The position numbers and the translations under genes are program-made. A stretch of 64,000 bases of DNA from Hymenolepis diminuta. Taxonomy: Eukaryota > Platyhelminthes > Cestoda > Cyclophyllidea > Hymenolepididae. The DNA lies in the NCBI GenBank assembly GCA_900708905.1, contig CAADRB010000040.1:1047265-1111264 (forward strand). The letters run 5' to 3'. Shown one piece after another: positions 32,903 to 46,325 of the stretch (its first letter is position 1; each line of letters starts with the position of its first letter). A model generated the notes under the pieces. The model worked only from the letters and a program-made list of their open reading frames with translations, was not told where the DNA came from and did not search any database.

Positions 32903-33154
32903 AACTTATGGTCTCTTAACTCACCAGGTCTCAATGCTTTGGATATAGGGTGTGGAGCGGGGCGGGAGGTGATTGAAAGGAAAGATAATATGCATCTCCC
33001 TAACACTAAATTCACCTATCTAATGAAAGCAATAGCCCGAATAATGGAGGATTTTAATAAAGATTACCTTATGAAAGCCTAAAGTCACTTTCTGACTCGA
33101 ATTAAGCGGATGATAGAAGCCGAAATAGTATATATGGAACGAAACCCAGGTTAA
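32903..33154 (+). pseudogene. Fragment with a class I methyltransferase motif I
   Basis: A plus-strand frame encodes LNALDIGCGAGREVIER (32930-32980), which fits the Gly-rich S-adenosylmethionine-binding loop of class I methyltransferases (LDxGCGxGR). It continues to a TAA at 33080-33082 and, in the same frame, to another TAA at 33152-33154 (SHFLTRIKRMIEAEIVYMER). The residues after motif I do not show the usual acidic motif II. A good splice acceptor, AACTCACCAG, ends at 32927, so the segment could be an exon whose true frame ends at an unrecognised donor. Alternatively it is a decayed copy. The rest of a methyltransferase fold was not found nearby. Confidence 0.4.
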
Positions 33155-34905
33155 TATTACAACATATTGTGAGGTTTAACCATGAATAGTTTCATTTGCT
33201 GCTCTTCTAATAGTGCGTAGTGTCCTCAGATGTCCTACGTACCTTGAATATAGTTTCATATAACTTTTAGTCTAATTCTGTGACAGCATGCATTTCAACG
33301 TGGTGAAGGTAAAAAAGGAGCTCAAAAATGCAAAAGGAATAAGAATTAAATAAAGAATTTCTTAGTCAGTGTTCAAAAAGTTGAATATGATGAAAGGATT
33401 AGAAAAATAACGAAAACATACCAATTTTATCAGTTTCTTCTAAAAAAAACATTGAGCTGATCCTTTCAGCACGAAAAAAATGACTCTTACAGTTAAAATC
33501 AGTAAATTAATGTATAGATTATCTTATAAACCAAGTTTCCAGAGTGGATTCACACCCCCAATGCTTCATTGACTGTGAAGTTTATTTGTGATATACTTAA
33601 TTTTGCTACACTCAGTAACAGAATAAGATCTCACTTCAAATACTCAGTATAAATGCTTTTGTGGGTCGACATTGGTCATTTGCGAAGAACCTAGCAGGTG
33701 ACAACACTTAATCTTTCCTTAGATTTGGAATTTAGAGAAAGACAATGACAAAAATTTAAAGTTCGCTTTTTATTATTTAAAAATCAGAAAATTTTGATTT
33801 TAATTTTTCCGGTCACTTCCATAATTAGTTATAAGTTTTAATAGATTCAATTTGAGTTCTATTTTGACAAGTCTAAATGGGAAATTAAATGAAAATTCTG
33901 ACACTTTGTATGTGAGAGATTTTAAATTTACATCTGTTTAAAGCTTATAATTTTATTTTCAACAATACTTTTGCCCAATTAAAACAAAATGAAAATGAGA
34001 ACTATAGCAGTTTGAAATACTACGTAAAACAAAGAAATATTGAACCAAGTAAAATTATTTGGTTGCGTAAGATTTACAGATAATTAATTGACTGATACAT
34101 TTATAATAATTTGAAATCATGATTTATCAGTTGAACCAGATTATTGCAATCTAATTTCTGATAAACTGAGATAAGAATATATAGATGGTTCTGAGTGGGT
34201 AAGATCTGGGTAAATAAATTACAAAAAATATTAATTTATTCATATTATAAATCACTCTTAATGAAAATCTAAGAAAAGTTGGGTTTTGAAATTCAAAAAT
34301 ATTAAATTTTTGAGAAGTAAATAAAGTTTTCAGAAAAATTCGATTGATATTTTTTAAAATAAGACCAATTTTTATCTTTGCATATCAGCAATTTAAGAAA
34401 AATTGATCAAAGTTTTTCTACATTATCTTGAAGGTTTGAATTTACCATACTAGTCCTAATCATAAAGCGAATTGTTTTTTACTAGAATCTAGAATCTAGA
34501 TGAATAATGAATTTTCACGGTCCGTGGTAGAGATTATAAATTTGCTAAAAATATATACTTTAAAGCACGTATTTGCCTATTGAAGTTAACGGTATATCTA
34601 TCTGATACTATTTCTTTTAAACTTTAATTGAATTGTTCATAAGTTTTATTATCATGAAGAAAATTGTCAAATCTTTTGCTGACGCAGTTTGGTTGTTGCC
34701 ATAATTGCCATCAATCAGTAAAATTGAATAACTCAATATTCGTTGGCCCGTATATCAAAAATTCCTATGAAGACTCAAACAATTGTCCGACAATACTTTG
34801 TCTTCCTTTTTTAATTTATTAATTGCCATGTCTTTATCGTTACCATCACATCTGAATTCTCATACTAGTTTTTAACTCTTTTAATTTTTATCTATAAATT
34901 TGCAG
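33155..34905. other. AT-rich DNA with no recognised gene
   Basis: Nothing supported beyond simple AT-rich sequence. Confidence 0.45.
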
Positions 34906-35142
34906 GCATAATCTTTTTCTGCCCCACCTTTAACGTTGTTGGTTCTCTACTACACGTATGTTTGGCTCTCCTCTCCAACTCCTGCCGGTCAATTGCTCTA
35001 ATTAGGTTCTTCTGGCAACTTCTCTCTTATCGTCTCTTTGATTCTATCTATTTGTGCCAATTCTCATTTAAGCATTATTATTGCTTATCCAGTGTCGTTC
35101 TCCTCATTTTTTGTAGCTCTATATTTTGTGACTCTATTACTT
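34906..35142 (+). CDS. Candidate exon encoding a hydrophobic segment
   Basis: An acceptor (TATAAATTTGCAG) ends at 34905. The following two bases plus the phase of exon 24591-24705 give an open frame to a TAG at 35142-35144. It starts IIFFCPTFNVVGSLLHVCLA, which would form a membrane helix, and continues LIRFFWQLLSYRLFD. A GTATGT donor lies inside at about 34955, so the exon may be much shorter. The region to about 35080 is richer in C and G than its flanks. Joining it to the 24.6-kb exon is a hypothesis supported only by phase and by topology (polar glycosylated start, then helix). A different frame is open further right (35038-35388), but I trust it less. Confidence 0.25.
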
Positions 35143-35388
35143 AGCCCCATACACGAAAATGCTCGTGATGCATTTAGAAAAAACCTCGAAATTTCGTTTT
35201 TTTGTTTTAATTGCGTGTTTGATAGAACTGCCACTTTCAAATCAGATGCTATTCCATTCTCATTATTGCAAGAAAATAATAAAGCAACAGAAGTCTTAAA
35301 GTTATTTTGTCGAAGCATCTTTTATTTCACCTTAGAATCGGATTTATCTTATAATAATCAAATACAGATAGAATACGCAAATTGTTGA

Positions 35389-38300
35389 GTGGCTTTGGAA
35401 ATTTATTGGCAACTCTCTTCCATACGTTGTACCTCATTTTGAAAAAATTTGCTTCCATAAAAACATTTCACCTTAATAAATTTGATTTTTTAAACATGAT
35501 GGGCGTATAAAGTGGAGTAAGGTGCAACAGATTTAGATTTCAAGGTAGATGGGCGTGGAAATTAATGCTGGAGAATTTCATTTGGTCCTAATTTATTGAT
35601 CATTGAATATGCAGTCAATACTAATTTATATCTAGCATATATGTACAAAGCAATTGAAAAATCGAAGAAGTTTTATAGAGTATCTTTAAGTACTGAAATA
35701 AAGTAAAGAATCATACAATCCAGAGCCTTGAAACTAATGTAACGTGATTTCAATGAAATAAGGATAATCAAATTCTCAATGAATGGATGAAACAAGATCA
35801 ATAAAACGGGTTTTCATTAGTTCTGACCATTTGTTTGTTTTCATCAGAGAAATTCTGAAATATCATTCTAAACTAATGGATTTATTGGATAAGATTTCTT
35901 TCGTATGTTAATATAATAAATGATTCTCTAGGTATGTATATAACTGATTCCATAGTTAGAGAGCTTTCTTAAATTTGCAACACGTAATTATTTTGAACAG
36001 CCAAGATTTTACTAATATATTCTTTTAAGATTAATAATTTATCATTCGGCAAACTGATATTTTATAAAAAGTACAGTAGTTTCCAGTGTTCATGCCAAAA
36101 ATGACTTCGATTTATGCTGAACTAAGGATAAAAGGTTACAAAGAAATTATTAATTGAACTCCTTCCTTTCCTCATTGGGCTGTTCCGATATTAGACAGAT
36201 ATGCAGTGGTTAGAAAATATTATAGTTGCTATTTATCATCCCTACGACATGGAAACAGAGTTTAACGAATATTACGTTTATCACTTTATAAAAGTTGATC
36301 TGGTTTAAAATTGAAATGTTAAACAGAATCTTTATTCATTTTTGTACTACAATTTAAGCTATCAATCGCAAATTATACTACAATTTCAAGGTTCATCATT
36401 TGATAGTAATTTCATATAGTATGCAACTAACAATTGTTCCAATAAGTACCTTTGCTTAGAAAAGCCTGAACAAGCCAAATATTTCATTATATGAGTTTTA
36501 TAATTAAATCAACTTTGTTTTTCTGTTCTCATCTTTATATTTTAAACTGAATCTAAAATGAAACTCCTATAGAACTTTAATAAAAGCGTAGTTTCTATGA
36601 GATTTGCCTCCAATGAATTTTGAAGCTGATATCAATACAAAATTGCTTGCCATGGTCTTCCGGGCACTGTATGAAATTTTAAAGTTAATGATTAGTACGA
36701 TTTCTGTGAATATCAAAAATTGTATCATTTGTCCAGGTAATTTTTTAGAGATTCTTTATTATACTTTTGTGCTAAAATATTCTGAAACCGAAAAACTGTA
36801 TTGAAAATTTGCCACTTAATTTTTTGAGAATTTACTTAAAAGTAGCTTTCTCTGAAGTTCTTCAATCCATTTTAACATTGTCCCAAAGTTCACGCTCTCA
36901 GGAAAGCTAGTTACATTGCTCCTTTTAGTCAACTCACTTCTATAACCACCACTTTATTAAAAACGAACAATTTTTGACACAAATTCTTTTAGTTGTCGTT
37001 AAGAAAATATTTTCTATTAAATTATTATGTTTAATAACGTTAATTATTTTCTCATTAAGCAGATGACAAACATTTTTCCATATAGTTTTTTTTCAGTGTA
37101 CTTGAAGGCCTAGATCTGAAGGGTCATGGAGTTTATATAGTTATAAACCGAGGGCTTAATTCATTATGTTTTCTGCTGCGCTAATTCTACAGTAGACTAT
37201 GTTCAGGATTGCTGAGATATTATATTTATTAAGAAATTACCAAGATATTATCTCAGTTTTAAAATACCTTCGATTAAGTGCTATCTTCCAGGTCATGATC
37301 ATCAAACCCTTATATGTAATTTGCGATATGTCATCTACAGGGTAACTTTTAGGCGTAAAATAGAACTATATTGCTGTTTGTTGAATTATTTATTAAGAAT
37401 ATGACTTTTTATTCTGGGATAATGAATCTTAACTGATTTCTGTAGATTTGACCATTTTCGGGTTACAGCGCATTTTGCCTTAAATTTTAAAACTATTTGT
37501 ATAACACGGACTTTTCTTGCATTACTTTAAACAAATAATTACGAACCTTTAAGCAACTGTCCGTACAATTAATAAGTTCTGGATTTTTACCGGTTATTTT
37601 AGTTGGCACCCATCTTTTGTTGCACATATTCCAAAGTGAGTAACTTAAGCACATTAAGTGTGAGACGTTTCTCATTCTCGCAAAAACAAATACATTTATG
37701 CACTGATGCATTTATAAATTATAGAAAATTTGTCCGCCAACTATTTTTTGAAACCTTAACGCCTTTAAAAGTCAGTGTTTTAGCCACATTTATCTTGATA
37801 ATTGCTAATATATTTGCCTTAAATGAGAAATCTATTTGTGTTAGATAGTTTTGTGATAGTTTTAGTTTTGACTAACCTAAATCTTTGTTTTTATTTTATT
37901 TCAGATACCTTTGAAAATATATGTCAAAACAGCTGCAATTTCCGTTGATAAATTTTTATGAAGAAATTTTGTTTTTAGGTTTGGTGAAAAAATTATATTT
38001 CACGTCACTGAAAGGAATTGCTTTTTATATATAATTCTCACATGACAGTAAAATTGAGAAAGAAGCTTTCCAAGTGAAAATCAATAGTTAATTGCCAACC
38101 ATGGTTCCGCTGAATGTCTGTTACTTTTCATTTAATCTTGAGATTTGTCTTTGATTTAGAATTGAATATGATCTCGTGTATAATTCATGGACGTGTTTTG
38201 TTAACTACCTCCAGGTGGGACGAAAAATGAAATTTTAACTTGGACTATTGTACAAAGCATTAATTTCGATAATTAAAATATTTCCGCTATTTTTAGATTT

Positions 38301-40088
38301 TCAAATGGCAAACACATTAAATCATATCCAATATTTCATAGTAAAAATTAAGCATGTATAGATTTTACTTTTATACATTGAGAAACACATTATTTCTTTG
38401 AATAAAATGCACTGTAAAGTGCTTCCGATGCCAATTAACTTTATGTCCAAGACTCAAATGCAGTCTCCTCGAAATGAAAGTAACCCTAATTTCCAGTACC
38501 TCAAACCGTAATTTCGCTTCTTGCTACTAATTTACTTTCCTGTCATCTGCACTTTCTTATTTTAAGAATGTCAATTTATCCGAATTAACTCGATTTATCT
38601 TTTTCTGATTTTGAGATGAAAAATTAGGATGCAGGTTGTGACCTTGAAGAATTAAGAGACATTATTTAGCTGATTTTAAATAAGAAAAAATTATAAAATA
38701 AATAAAAGGAAAATATAAGAGACATTTTTTTAAGTTGATCCATTTGCTTATTAATTTTTAAGGAAAACTTTTCATAAACAATTTAAAAAGACCCTCGAGA
38801 GATTTTCAATTTCATATAAATTTAAATTTCTTCTTGTCACTTATAAAGTCGAAATGTCACAGCTTTGATTTTTGTGACATGTACAGTTCCAAATTTAAAG
38901 AAGTTGAATAAAAAATGATAATCAGTAATAAAAGAAAAAGAATTAGAAATCTGACTAATTCAGACTTAATTCAAGACAATGGGGGTTACATGGATTCCAG
39001 AAAATGAGGTAAATAACAATATTATTAGAGATTTTAATTTTGCTTTAATTTTGATGATTTAATTGCAAGGTAAGAGATCTGCGAATTATTTATGCTGAAT
39101 TTTTTAATGTTAAGAGTTTAAAATAAATATAAATGATATAATAAATAATATTAGAATGTGAAAATCGAAGTGTTCTTATTAATTCCTTATCGCATGTCAA
39201 CAGTAGAAAAATCGATTTCACTGGTCATTTAAAAATTTTGACAAACTTTACATTAAAGATTTTCATGGAAAAAGTCCTCAACTGTAATTTTTAAATGCAG
39301 TTATATTTAAATTGGTAGCAAAATGTCTTCAAAACTGTTCATAGCTTTCGTGACTATCAAAAATCTAACGTTGGTGGGAATTTGTAATACTTTTCTATTA
39401 TGATATTTATTGTAATATTAAAAATTTTTTATCATTAAGAAATAGTACGCAAACTGTACACTTTGTTAATTATTACACACCCATTTCAATAACAAGATAT
39501 TTACCGATTTCGAACATTTTGAAAACAATCAAGTTTTTCATTACATCTCCACATAGGCTTCCTGAAACCGTAACTTTGACATGGACATCTACTTTATTTT
39601 GACTGCAGAGGCTCATTTTATATATTCCAATTTTATTATTAACTTATTACAAAAATTTTCAATGCTTCTTTGGTCTACTAGTCTAATACATAAGCTAAAT
39701 CCTTTTGTCATTTATGCTGGTCCTTTAAATCTTTGCTTATTACGCTGAAATTTATAAAATGAATTTACATAAAACAACTGAAAATTCATTTTCATTTTCA
39801 TTTCCGAGTAGTTTCAAATAATATCATTGATTTCGGTCCGGTAGCATTAATAGGTTTACGATATTTCTTTTAAATTTCATATTTAATAGCCACATTTAAG
39901 ATTGTAGGGATGACAGCTGAATTAACAACTAAAAATGTATTTGACAGCAACAATTTAAATTCTTGAGAGTTCAGGTGAGAAGAAAACGTGGAGAACAAAT
40001 AAAGAACGAAGGAGAGGGAAATCTCCACGAGCTGAATGTTTGCTCTACGAGTTCTACAATTAACGTTGGTGTAATCGTGGTGGTACAG
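35389..40088. other. AT-rich DNA with no recognised gene
   Basis: Several frames of 35-80 codons occur (for example 36604-36804 and 37493-37848), none with family motifs. A DRY-like tripeptide near 36200 is discussed among the rejected observations. Confidence 0.4.
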
Positions 40089-40162
40089 AACTGAGTCAGC
40101 GCAAAAAAATCGAGAAAAACCAATTATTGACGTCTCCCAATTGCGATTTCTTCATGTTGAAG
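40089..40162 (+). CDS. Candidate internal exon
   Basis: A 74-bp segment with a TACAG acceptor ending at 40088 and a donor GAAG|GTAAAA at 40163 encodes TESAQKNREKPIIDVSQLRF plus LHVE. Composition and residue mix look coding, and the surrounding 200 bp is G+C-richer than average. Entry and exit phases do not fit the 24.6-kb exon directly. The acceptor lacks a good pyrimidine tract. Confidence 0.22.
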
Positions 40163-43100
40163 GTAAAACGCGACAACAACACTCAATTGAAACAAACGAG
40201 AATGTGAAAATAATTTTTTTTTAAAGATAAAATTAATAGGCCCTCCGAAGAAAAAAATTGAAAAAATTTTAGGGATTCTTTTAAAATATTATTTCTATTC
40301 CGATACTTGTTTAATAAAAAAAAATTAAAAAACCTCTTAATTTATATATTTTTCTTATAAGTATTGGAAAATTTATTAAAACTGAGTGCCAGATTTTCAA
40401 CTGTAATAAATACATCCTCTTTCTCAGATAAGAATTGTAAGATGGTAGAATTAAATTTTTGGTTATAACGCGGTTTGCAAAAGGGCAAATATTTTATTGT
40501 TTATTAATGCAGCATCAAAATAAATTTACTTTTTTCACTAAATATTTCTTCGGGAATTAGTATACAACTGAAGTTTCTGATAAAATAATGTCTTGATTTA
40601 GTTAATTTTGCTCCTTAAGCGTACTAATGTAGGGAAGAAAAAAGAAGAGACAGACCTGCTTTATTTTTTGGAAATTGTTCCGTGAAATAGCTAAAATCAT
40701 GTTCCGTATTCCAAGATCCTCTGTGGTACAATTTCTTCAAAAAATTACGCAAATTTTCTCCACAATGATTAATTGCACAGTTCTACTACTTCTGCTTTCT
40801 CTTTTTTATTTGAAAAGAAATTTCGTTTTATCGTATGCAATTTAGAGATTAAAAATATTCCTTTGTTTGTAAATTGTTTCAAATTGTCTGCCTCCGTTTA
40901 TAATAATGAAATGCTTGTAAATTATATCAATTAGCATTATATATTCGATACTTAATTGCTTCTAGTAGATATATTGTCCTAAAGCACCTTATCGACAGTG
41001 ACTCTGAGAGACACATTTAAAGTGAATGTAATCACTTTCTGTTATCTTACATGAAAACGCATGAAACACAGAACAATGTCTGCAAAAATCGGAAGAAAGG
41101 AAGTATGTAGTGAACATGAGAAACTTTTATACATTTTCCTGCATTGGATGCAAGAACACCAACTGGTTAGCTTCTCCACAAAGTCATCTTCGTTTAAGAT
41201 TTTTAATAATATTTTGTGAGTTTTCAGAATATTTTGAAAGCTGGTGATAAGCTGTATTAAGCCATCAACGCATACTTGTTGACTAAAACTTTCAATTTCC
41301 TTTGTTTGTCTGATAGGTTATCTAATGCCAATTTAAGAAGTTACATCATGAGAGCATTTTCAACATCGGTTAATAAATTTTCTACTTTGGAATGATAATA
41401 GCATTAGTAAAATAGCTTATGTTCGATAATGAGGGGGATTATTTAAAGGTTTAATATATATACTTTTTAATTCCTGTTATTCGGCCCGTAATGCTAATAT
41501 TTTGGTCGTACTTGTACCAAAGCAGCCCCCTAGTACGAATTAGGGACATTCATTCTACAGGTAGAACGTATCGTAATTAGAGGTGAGATAAGCAGTTTTG
41601 AAAGACAGCAAATCTATTTTACAAGTACATTCTGAAGAACAATTATTCAAAGGGGTCAATAACATTCTTTTGCACTTTTAAAATACCTTCTCGAACTTAG
41701 TGATTAGCTATTCCCTTTGAGAATTGATCGGCATTTCACAATCAAACACCCTTTTATAATCTCATTAAATTTTCTTCTAGACAGCGAACCAAAGACAGTT
41801 TATTATTGTCTTATAATTTTCATTTCCAGGAAAATTTTGTTGTTAGGTATCATAATGAAAATTATATTTTAATTGTTTTAATTTAATTTTGGTGTTATTG
41901 CACTTACAGAATAAATTTTGATGTAATAAATATCTAATCCAAATTAACGAAGTCTCAAAATTTCTTGTCTTCTGATCTCTTTTTGTGTCAGTAAGGATTC
42001 AGCATCTTATTTCAATGAATATTACAATTAGTTTTTTCGGTTTGGTGTATCGCATAATTTCTATCAGATGTAAATCACCTAATCCAGTCTCTTCTGAATT
42101 AAATATATATGTTTTTTTTGTTAAATATTTTTCAAACTTAACATATTATAACGTCAAAATTACGCTTCATACTGCTGATGAATAGCACATTTCAGGAAAA
42201 TTGTTAGACTATATCACGATTAATGATCAAATAGTAATCATTTCTGCAAGACTTCCTAACTATGGCAGCTTTAAGAAGCCATAGTTGGCTCACGGGATAA
42301 ACCCATTAAGAAGAAGGGCATTAAAATAGAGCTAAAGACCAAATAATTGTCCAAATTCAGCGGGTATGTTAGCAGTTCATATAGTTATGAATACTGGCAG
42401 TTTAAATGCAGAGCGAAGTAGAGCTCATTGGTCCATTAAAGTAAAATTGTCAAAAAATTGATCTAGAACTAGATAAATCTTACTACAATCCACATTACTG
42501 AATAAAATTCTTGAATTTTAATAGATTTAAATACTTCTTTTCTCAAATACTTGCATTTAATAGAATTACTTCAATCTTAACAGCGAACTGCGTGTAAATA
42601 GACAGCTACTTGGAATTTCAGCTCACATTTTTATCACAATTCAAAGTTATAAAGACTCTTTACAATCGGTTATCTTGAAGTCCAAAAAATATAAACGCAA
42701 GGGAATCAAAAATTAACAAAGAGAAAAATCGAGATAACAAAGCGTATTACTTTATTTGATTTTTGAAATCGCGTTGAACATTATGCAGAATTAAAATTGC
42801 GCGGTTGATCCCCTGGATTGTCAATGATGTTCAGCGTTTGTTAACGTTTCCTTGTCAATAAAGTGAGACATAATTAAAATACTCATTATTTCAGAATAAG
42901 AAACGCAATTAATTCGTTAAGTTAAACCTCTATAATTAAATAAATTCAAAAAATCCGTAAAGCAAAACAAAAATATGAATAACATGGTTACTTGTCTAGG
43001 TTGATTCATGCTGGCTCAAATTTAAAATGAGAATGTTGATTTACATTGAAATAAAAAAGTTTGTAGATGTGAGATAAAATTTTTCCCAAAATTGACTCAC

Positions 43101-43581
43101 AATTTGCTGTTTGCGTGCCTTTTGAGCGCATAAGAGTACGTCATGTCAAAGAATTTTGATCTTAAAGTTGTCATTTCATGAAAAAATGGTCACTGAAGAG
43201 TAACTTTCAATAAGCTCTTAAATAGCAAATCAAAACAAAACTTAAAATAATTATTTTTAAACTTTTTTCATATGAACGTCTATCGGTTTTCATTTCATAA
43301 ATTCAACGTATTTCTTAATAGATTAATCTATGTGCACATTATGCAAATAATTAAAATGAAGGTAACAATTTATTGCAAATTTGAAGAATGAGAACATCCG
43401 GAGAGTTCAAAGAGGTTCTCTTTCACGTCAATTATAGTAACACCTATGCTCAATGAGACTAAAATGTACTCAACTAAAATAAAGACATCCTGAAATTGGA
43501 CATTACTCTGCTCGGGGCCTTGTTCTACTGTAAAATCCTGATCTGTAGTTGCTTTAATCAAAAATTATTATAACCTTTTAG
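40163..43581. other. AT-rich DNA with no recognised gene
   Basis: A 9-bp perfect inverted repeat (AACTATGGC and its complement) lies at 42258-42286. Nothing else is supported. Confidence 0.4.
42258..42286. repeat. Short inverted repeat (9-bp arms, 11-base loop)
   Basis: AACTATGGC at 42258-42266 is complemented by GCCATAGTT at 42278-42286. In RNA one G-U and one further pair could extend the stem. No adjoining gene explains it. Confidence 0.4.
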
Positions 43582-43661
43582 TCTTCGGATAGAGAACAGT
43601 CATGAGAAGTGGCGACGCGAAGGTTTAGCGTCGGCGATATCACATTCGACACCATCACCCG
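43582..43661 (+). CDS. Candidate internal exon
   Basis: An 80-bp G+C-rich segment lies between an acceptor (AACCTTTTAG, ending 43581) and a donor (CCCG|GTATTC, 43662). It encodes LRIENSHEKWRREGLASAIS followed by HSTPSPG, polar and charged like a cytoplasmic region. If the donor is not used the frame reaches a TGA some 20 bases later. The island is sharply delimited by AT-rich sequence, which is why I favour an exon over a decayed copy. Partner exons are unknown. Confidence 0.35.
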
Positions 43662-44981
43662 GTATTCCTCAAAGATTATTATGACTTCTAAGTAGAATTG
43701 ACTGAACCTCGCCGAAAATTTAGACTTGTAATGAAAAAAAGATTTTGGTTTGAAAATTGATACAGTTTCACCACTACACGTATTTTTTCATTGGATTAAT
43801 AATTTTATATCCCAAAATTATAATATTAATTATGCCCCGTGGACCGATGGAAGGAAGAATTAGTTAGGAATTAAACAATAACCATTCCGCTAATTTTTAA
43901 ATAATCTTCGGTATTTTCAGGAACGTTTATTAACAAGACTTATTTCAATGTGAATTATTCAAAAAGTTCATTAAATTCTTCAATTTTAGTAATTTGAGCG
44001 TCACTTTAAATTAAAGGAAAAGTTTACTCTTATTTTAGTATTTAATGTTTTTCTATTAGAAAAGTTTTGCTTTCATCCTGATTTATTGTAAAATATATAT
44101 TTGTTGGCATCAAAAATTTGCCCGAGATTTCTGCTTCTTTAATTATTACCGCTCATTAGTACTGAAAACATCGGTCACTGCTAAAATAAAAAATTAGCAA
44201 CCAAGATAATTTTATATTTAGATCCATAAAGCTTGACAAAATATTTGGTACACATTTGAAAAGAGAAATCCCTGTCACTATAATTTTTCACTTATTAAAA
44301 ACAAATAGAATTAAAATTTCTTTTAATAGCTTTAATTTTTAGTAGTTAACGGAATATTAGATTAATTGTTTAGATAAACTCCCGTCATTCTGCATTAAGT
44401 AGTACTATTTTGAATGAATTACAGATTATATATATATGTCGAGGTAAAGATTAAAAAAACAACAAAAACGTAAAAAACAAATAAAAGTTAATTTGAAGTT
44501 GCATAAATTATCTGTCAGTTGCTAAATTAGCAGAAAAAATGAATGTTACTAAAATGGTCTATTTTTTAAAAAATTTATTGTACCCGAATTTTAACCGATT
44601 TATTATTTCTCCCTTAATATAATTAACTAAGCTAAATTAACTAAATTTAGAAGGTTAGGTATTATCCTTTAATTTATTTTAATGGTAATATTTTTGCCTC
44701 AATTAAAATTCAAATACTCAAGTAGTTACATAAAAATGAACGGCATTAAATGCTAAAGTATAATTTTTTGAGCAGATTTGCTATGAAAACCCAAAAAGCG
44801 GTAATTTGCGTTCAATTATCCTGTTGCATTTCCGGTCAATAGCATTTATTTTGATTTCATGATTAATTGAATCAAGAATATAATGTTGAATTAAAAACCG
44901 GAATGCATAAGAGAGAAAAACATGAAGCAAAAACATACCACCATTATTGATAGGCTCTGCAAATTAAAAAAACTCTTATAA
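43662..44981. other. AT-rich DNA with no recognised gene
   Basis: Nothing supported. Confidence 0.4.
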
Positions 44982-45341
44982 TGGATCCAAAACCCATTTA
45001 GAAAACGTTATTCAATGTTCTTCGTGGTACCATGGAGTCTGTCTAGTGAAAGATTCAAATTTTGCTACTCCGCATATCAACCGGACTTAAACAGTGTGCT
45101 TGGCCATTTAGCTCAGTGGATGCTTGCCGATGAAGTTGAATCCACGATCTCTGACATGTAAATGTCTATGGTGGTCGTTGAGCCACTAATCCACACTAAT
45201 GCACGAGCTCTTATAGACTGTATTGAATGTGGAGCTTCTGCTAATATGCACATGAATACTTTTGAATCCAAGGACATAAAAGATGTATACAATTACGTGC
45301 TAGTATATAAAACCAAAATATTTATAAACGATCGTAAATAA
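44982..45341 (+). pseudogene. Coding-like frame of 120 codons with a single TAA
   Basis: The plus-strand frame from 44982 to a TAA at 45339-45341 contains one internal TAA (45159-45161). Upstream of it an ATG at 45015 opens a peptide with FVVPWSLSSERFKFCYSAYQ and HLAQWMLADEVESTISDM. Downstream, in the same frame, it reads MVVVEPLIHTNARALIDCIE, CGASANMHMNTFESKDI and KDVYNYVL. Base composition is clearly richer in G+C than its flanks. The ALID..GASAN string faintly recalls retroviral-type aspartic protease (DTGA), but the key residues do not match. I read it as a decayed gene or retroelement fragment of unknown family. Confidence 0.4.
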
Positions 45342-46325
45342 AATAAAAATACAATAAACAAAATAGAATCTAATTAATTTAAAGGTATATCAATAGAAAA
45401 TTATGTTTTCATAAATATTCTAAAAAACTGTCCTTCTTCAAAAAAGTTATCATCAAATCATTATCATTTTATCATTTTAAGAAAAATTTGAATATGAATT
45501 TACAAATCAAAACAACTTTTTTCTGCTTCCTGAATTGATATAAATTGGACTTTAACTGTCTCGAATTAAGCTCGGTTATTTTTATGCAATTTACTCATTT
45601 ATTTATACTTATATTTTGCCAACTTGAAGAAACTTCTACCTACGATTATTTATTTACATTGCAAAAAATAAGCTTAATACCGAAAACTGTTGTCTGGATT
45701 ACAGTTTACCATTCGTCTGGTAGACATTTAAAAATGATCAGAACTTCTGTAAATTGTCTCCAATTTAATTAAGTAAATTATAAAAAACCTTTTATTTCAG
45801 TACTTATTAACTCAACTTAAGCATAATTTTAAATCTTTCATTCGGTTGAAAATTTAAAATGTTAAAGATAAGGCTTCAGTGGAATATTTTATTACGTGGA
45901 ACGAAATTGTTTCGCTTATTTTTAAAACAAGGTATTGTCGTTGATTGTGTGATATATTGGTACGGATTGTGTAATCTAATGTCCTTTATGAAAATAAAGT
46001 TTTCCCTAATATACATTTCTCCTAACTTTGGATTTTTTTCAAATATGCCAAAATATAAAAGCCTTTTGCTTGCCAAAAGAGAAAACACACTTCACTCTTG
46101 CAATATCTGAAATGAAGAAATACCGATTATGGGTTTGGATATTCACTTGTAATCCATCTTGAAATTTTAATTAATTATCAAACAGAAAGGACACCCAATT
46201 AATCAGAAAGTTATACTCTACTAAATTACTTTTGCGATAAAAAATTTACTATATTTAATAACCTTTTAGATAAATAAAAGTGACATGCAATACATTACAT
46301 TTAAATCTCGAAATTTCAGTTAAGG

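Noticed and set aside
35038..35388. 116-codon frame overlapping the 34.9-kb candidate exon
   Set aside because: It does not begin with ATG, its upstream frame has a stop just after the acceptor, and it lies largely in AT-rich sequence; kept only as an alternative frame.
36180..36290. DRYAVV string like the rhodopsin-class receptor DRY motif
   Set aside because: The upstream residues in that frame are not a membrane helix and a stop lies about 12 codons before; another frame of the same stretch looks equally coding.
45108..45150. tRNA-like string (TAGCTCAGTGG resembling an A box, GTTGAATCC resembling a B box)
   Set aside because: The two strings are only about 10 bases apart, no cloverleaf can be drawn, and the stretch reads as protein sequence in frame with a longer open segment.
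45195..45230. ALID..GASAN string resembling the active site of retroviral-type aspartic proteases
   Set aside because: The catalytic D-T/S-G triplet is absent (the residues are Glu-Cys-Gly) and no other retroelement domain lies nearby.
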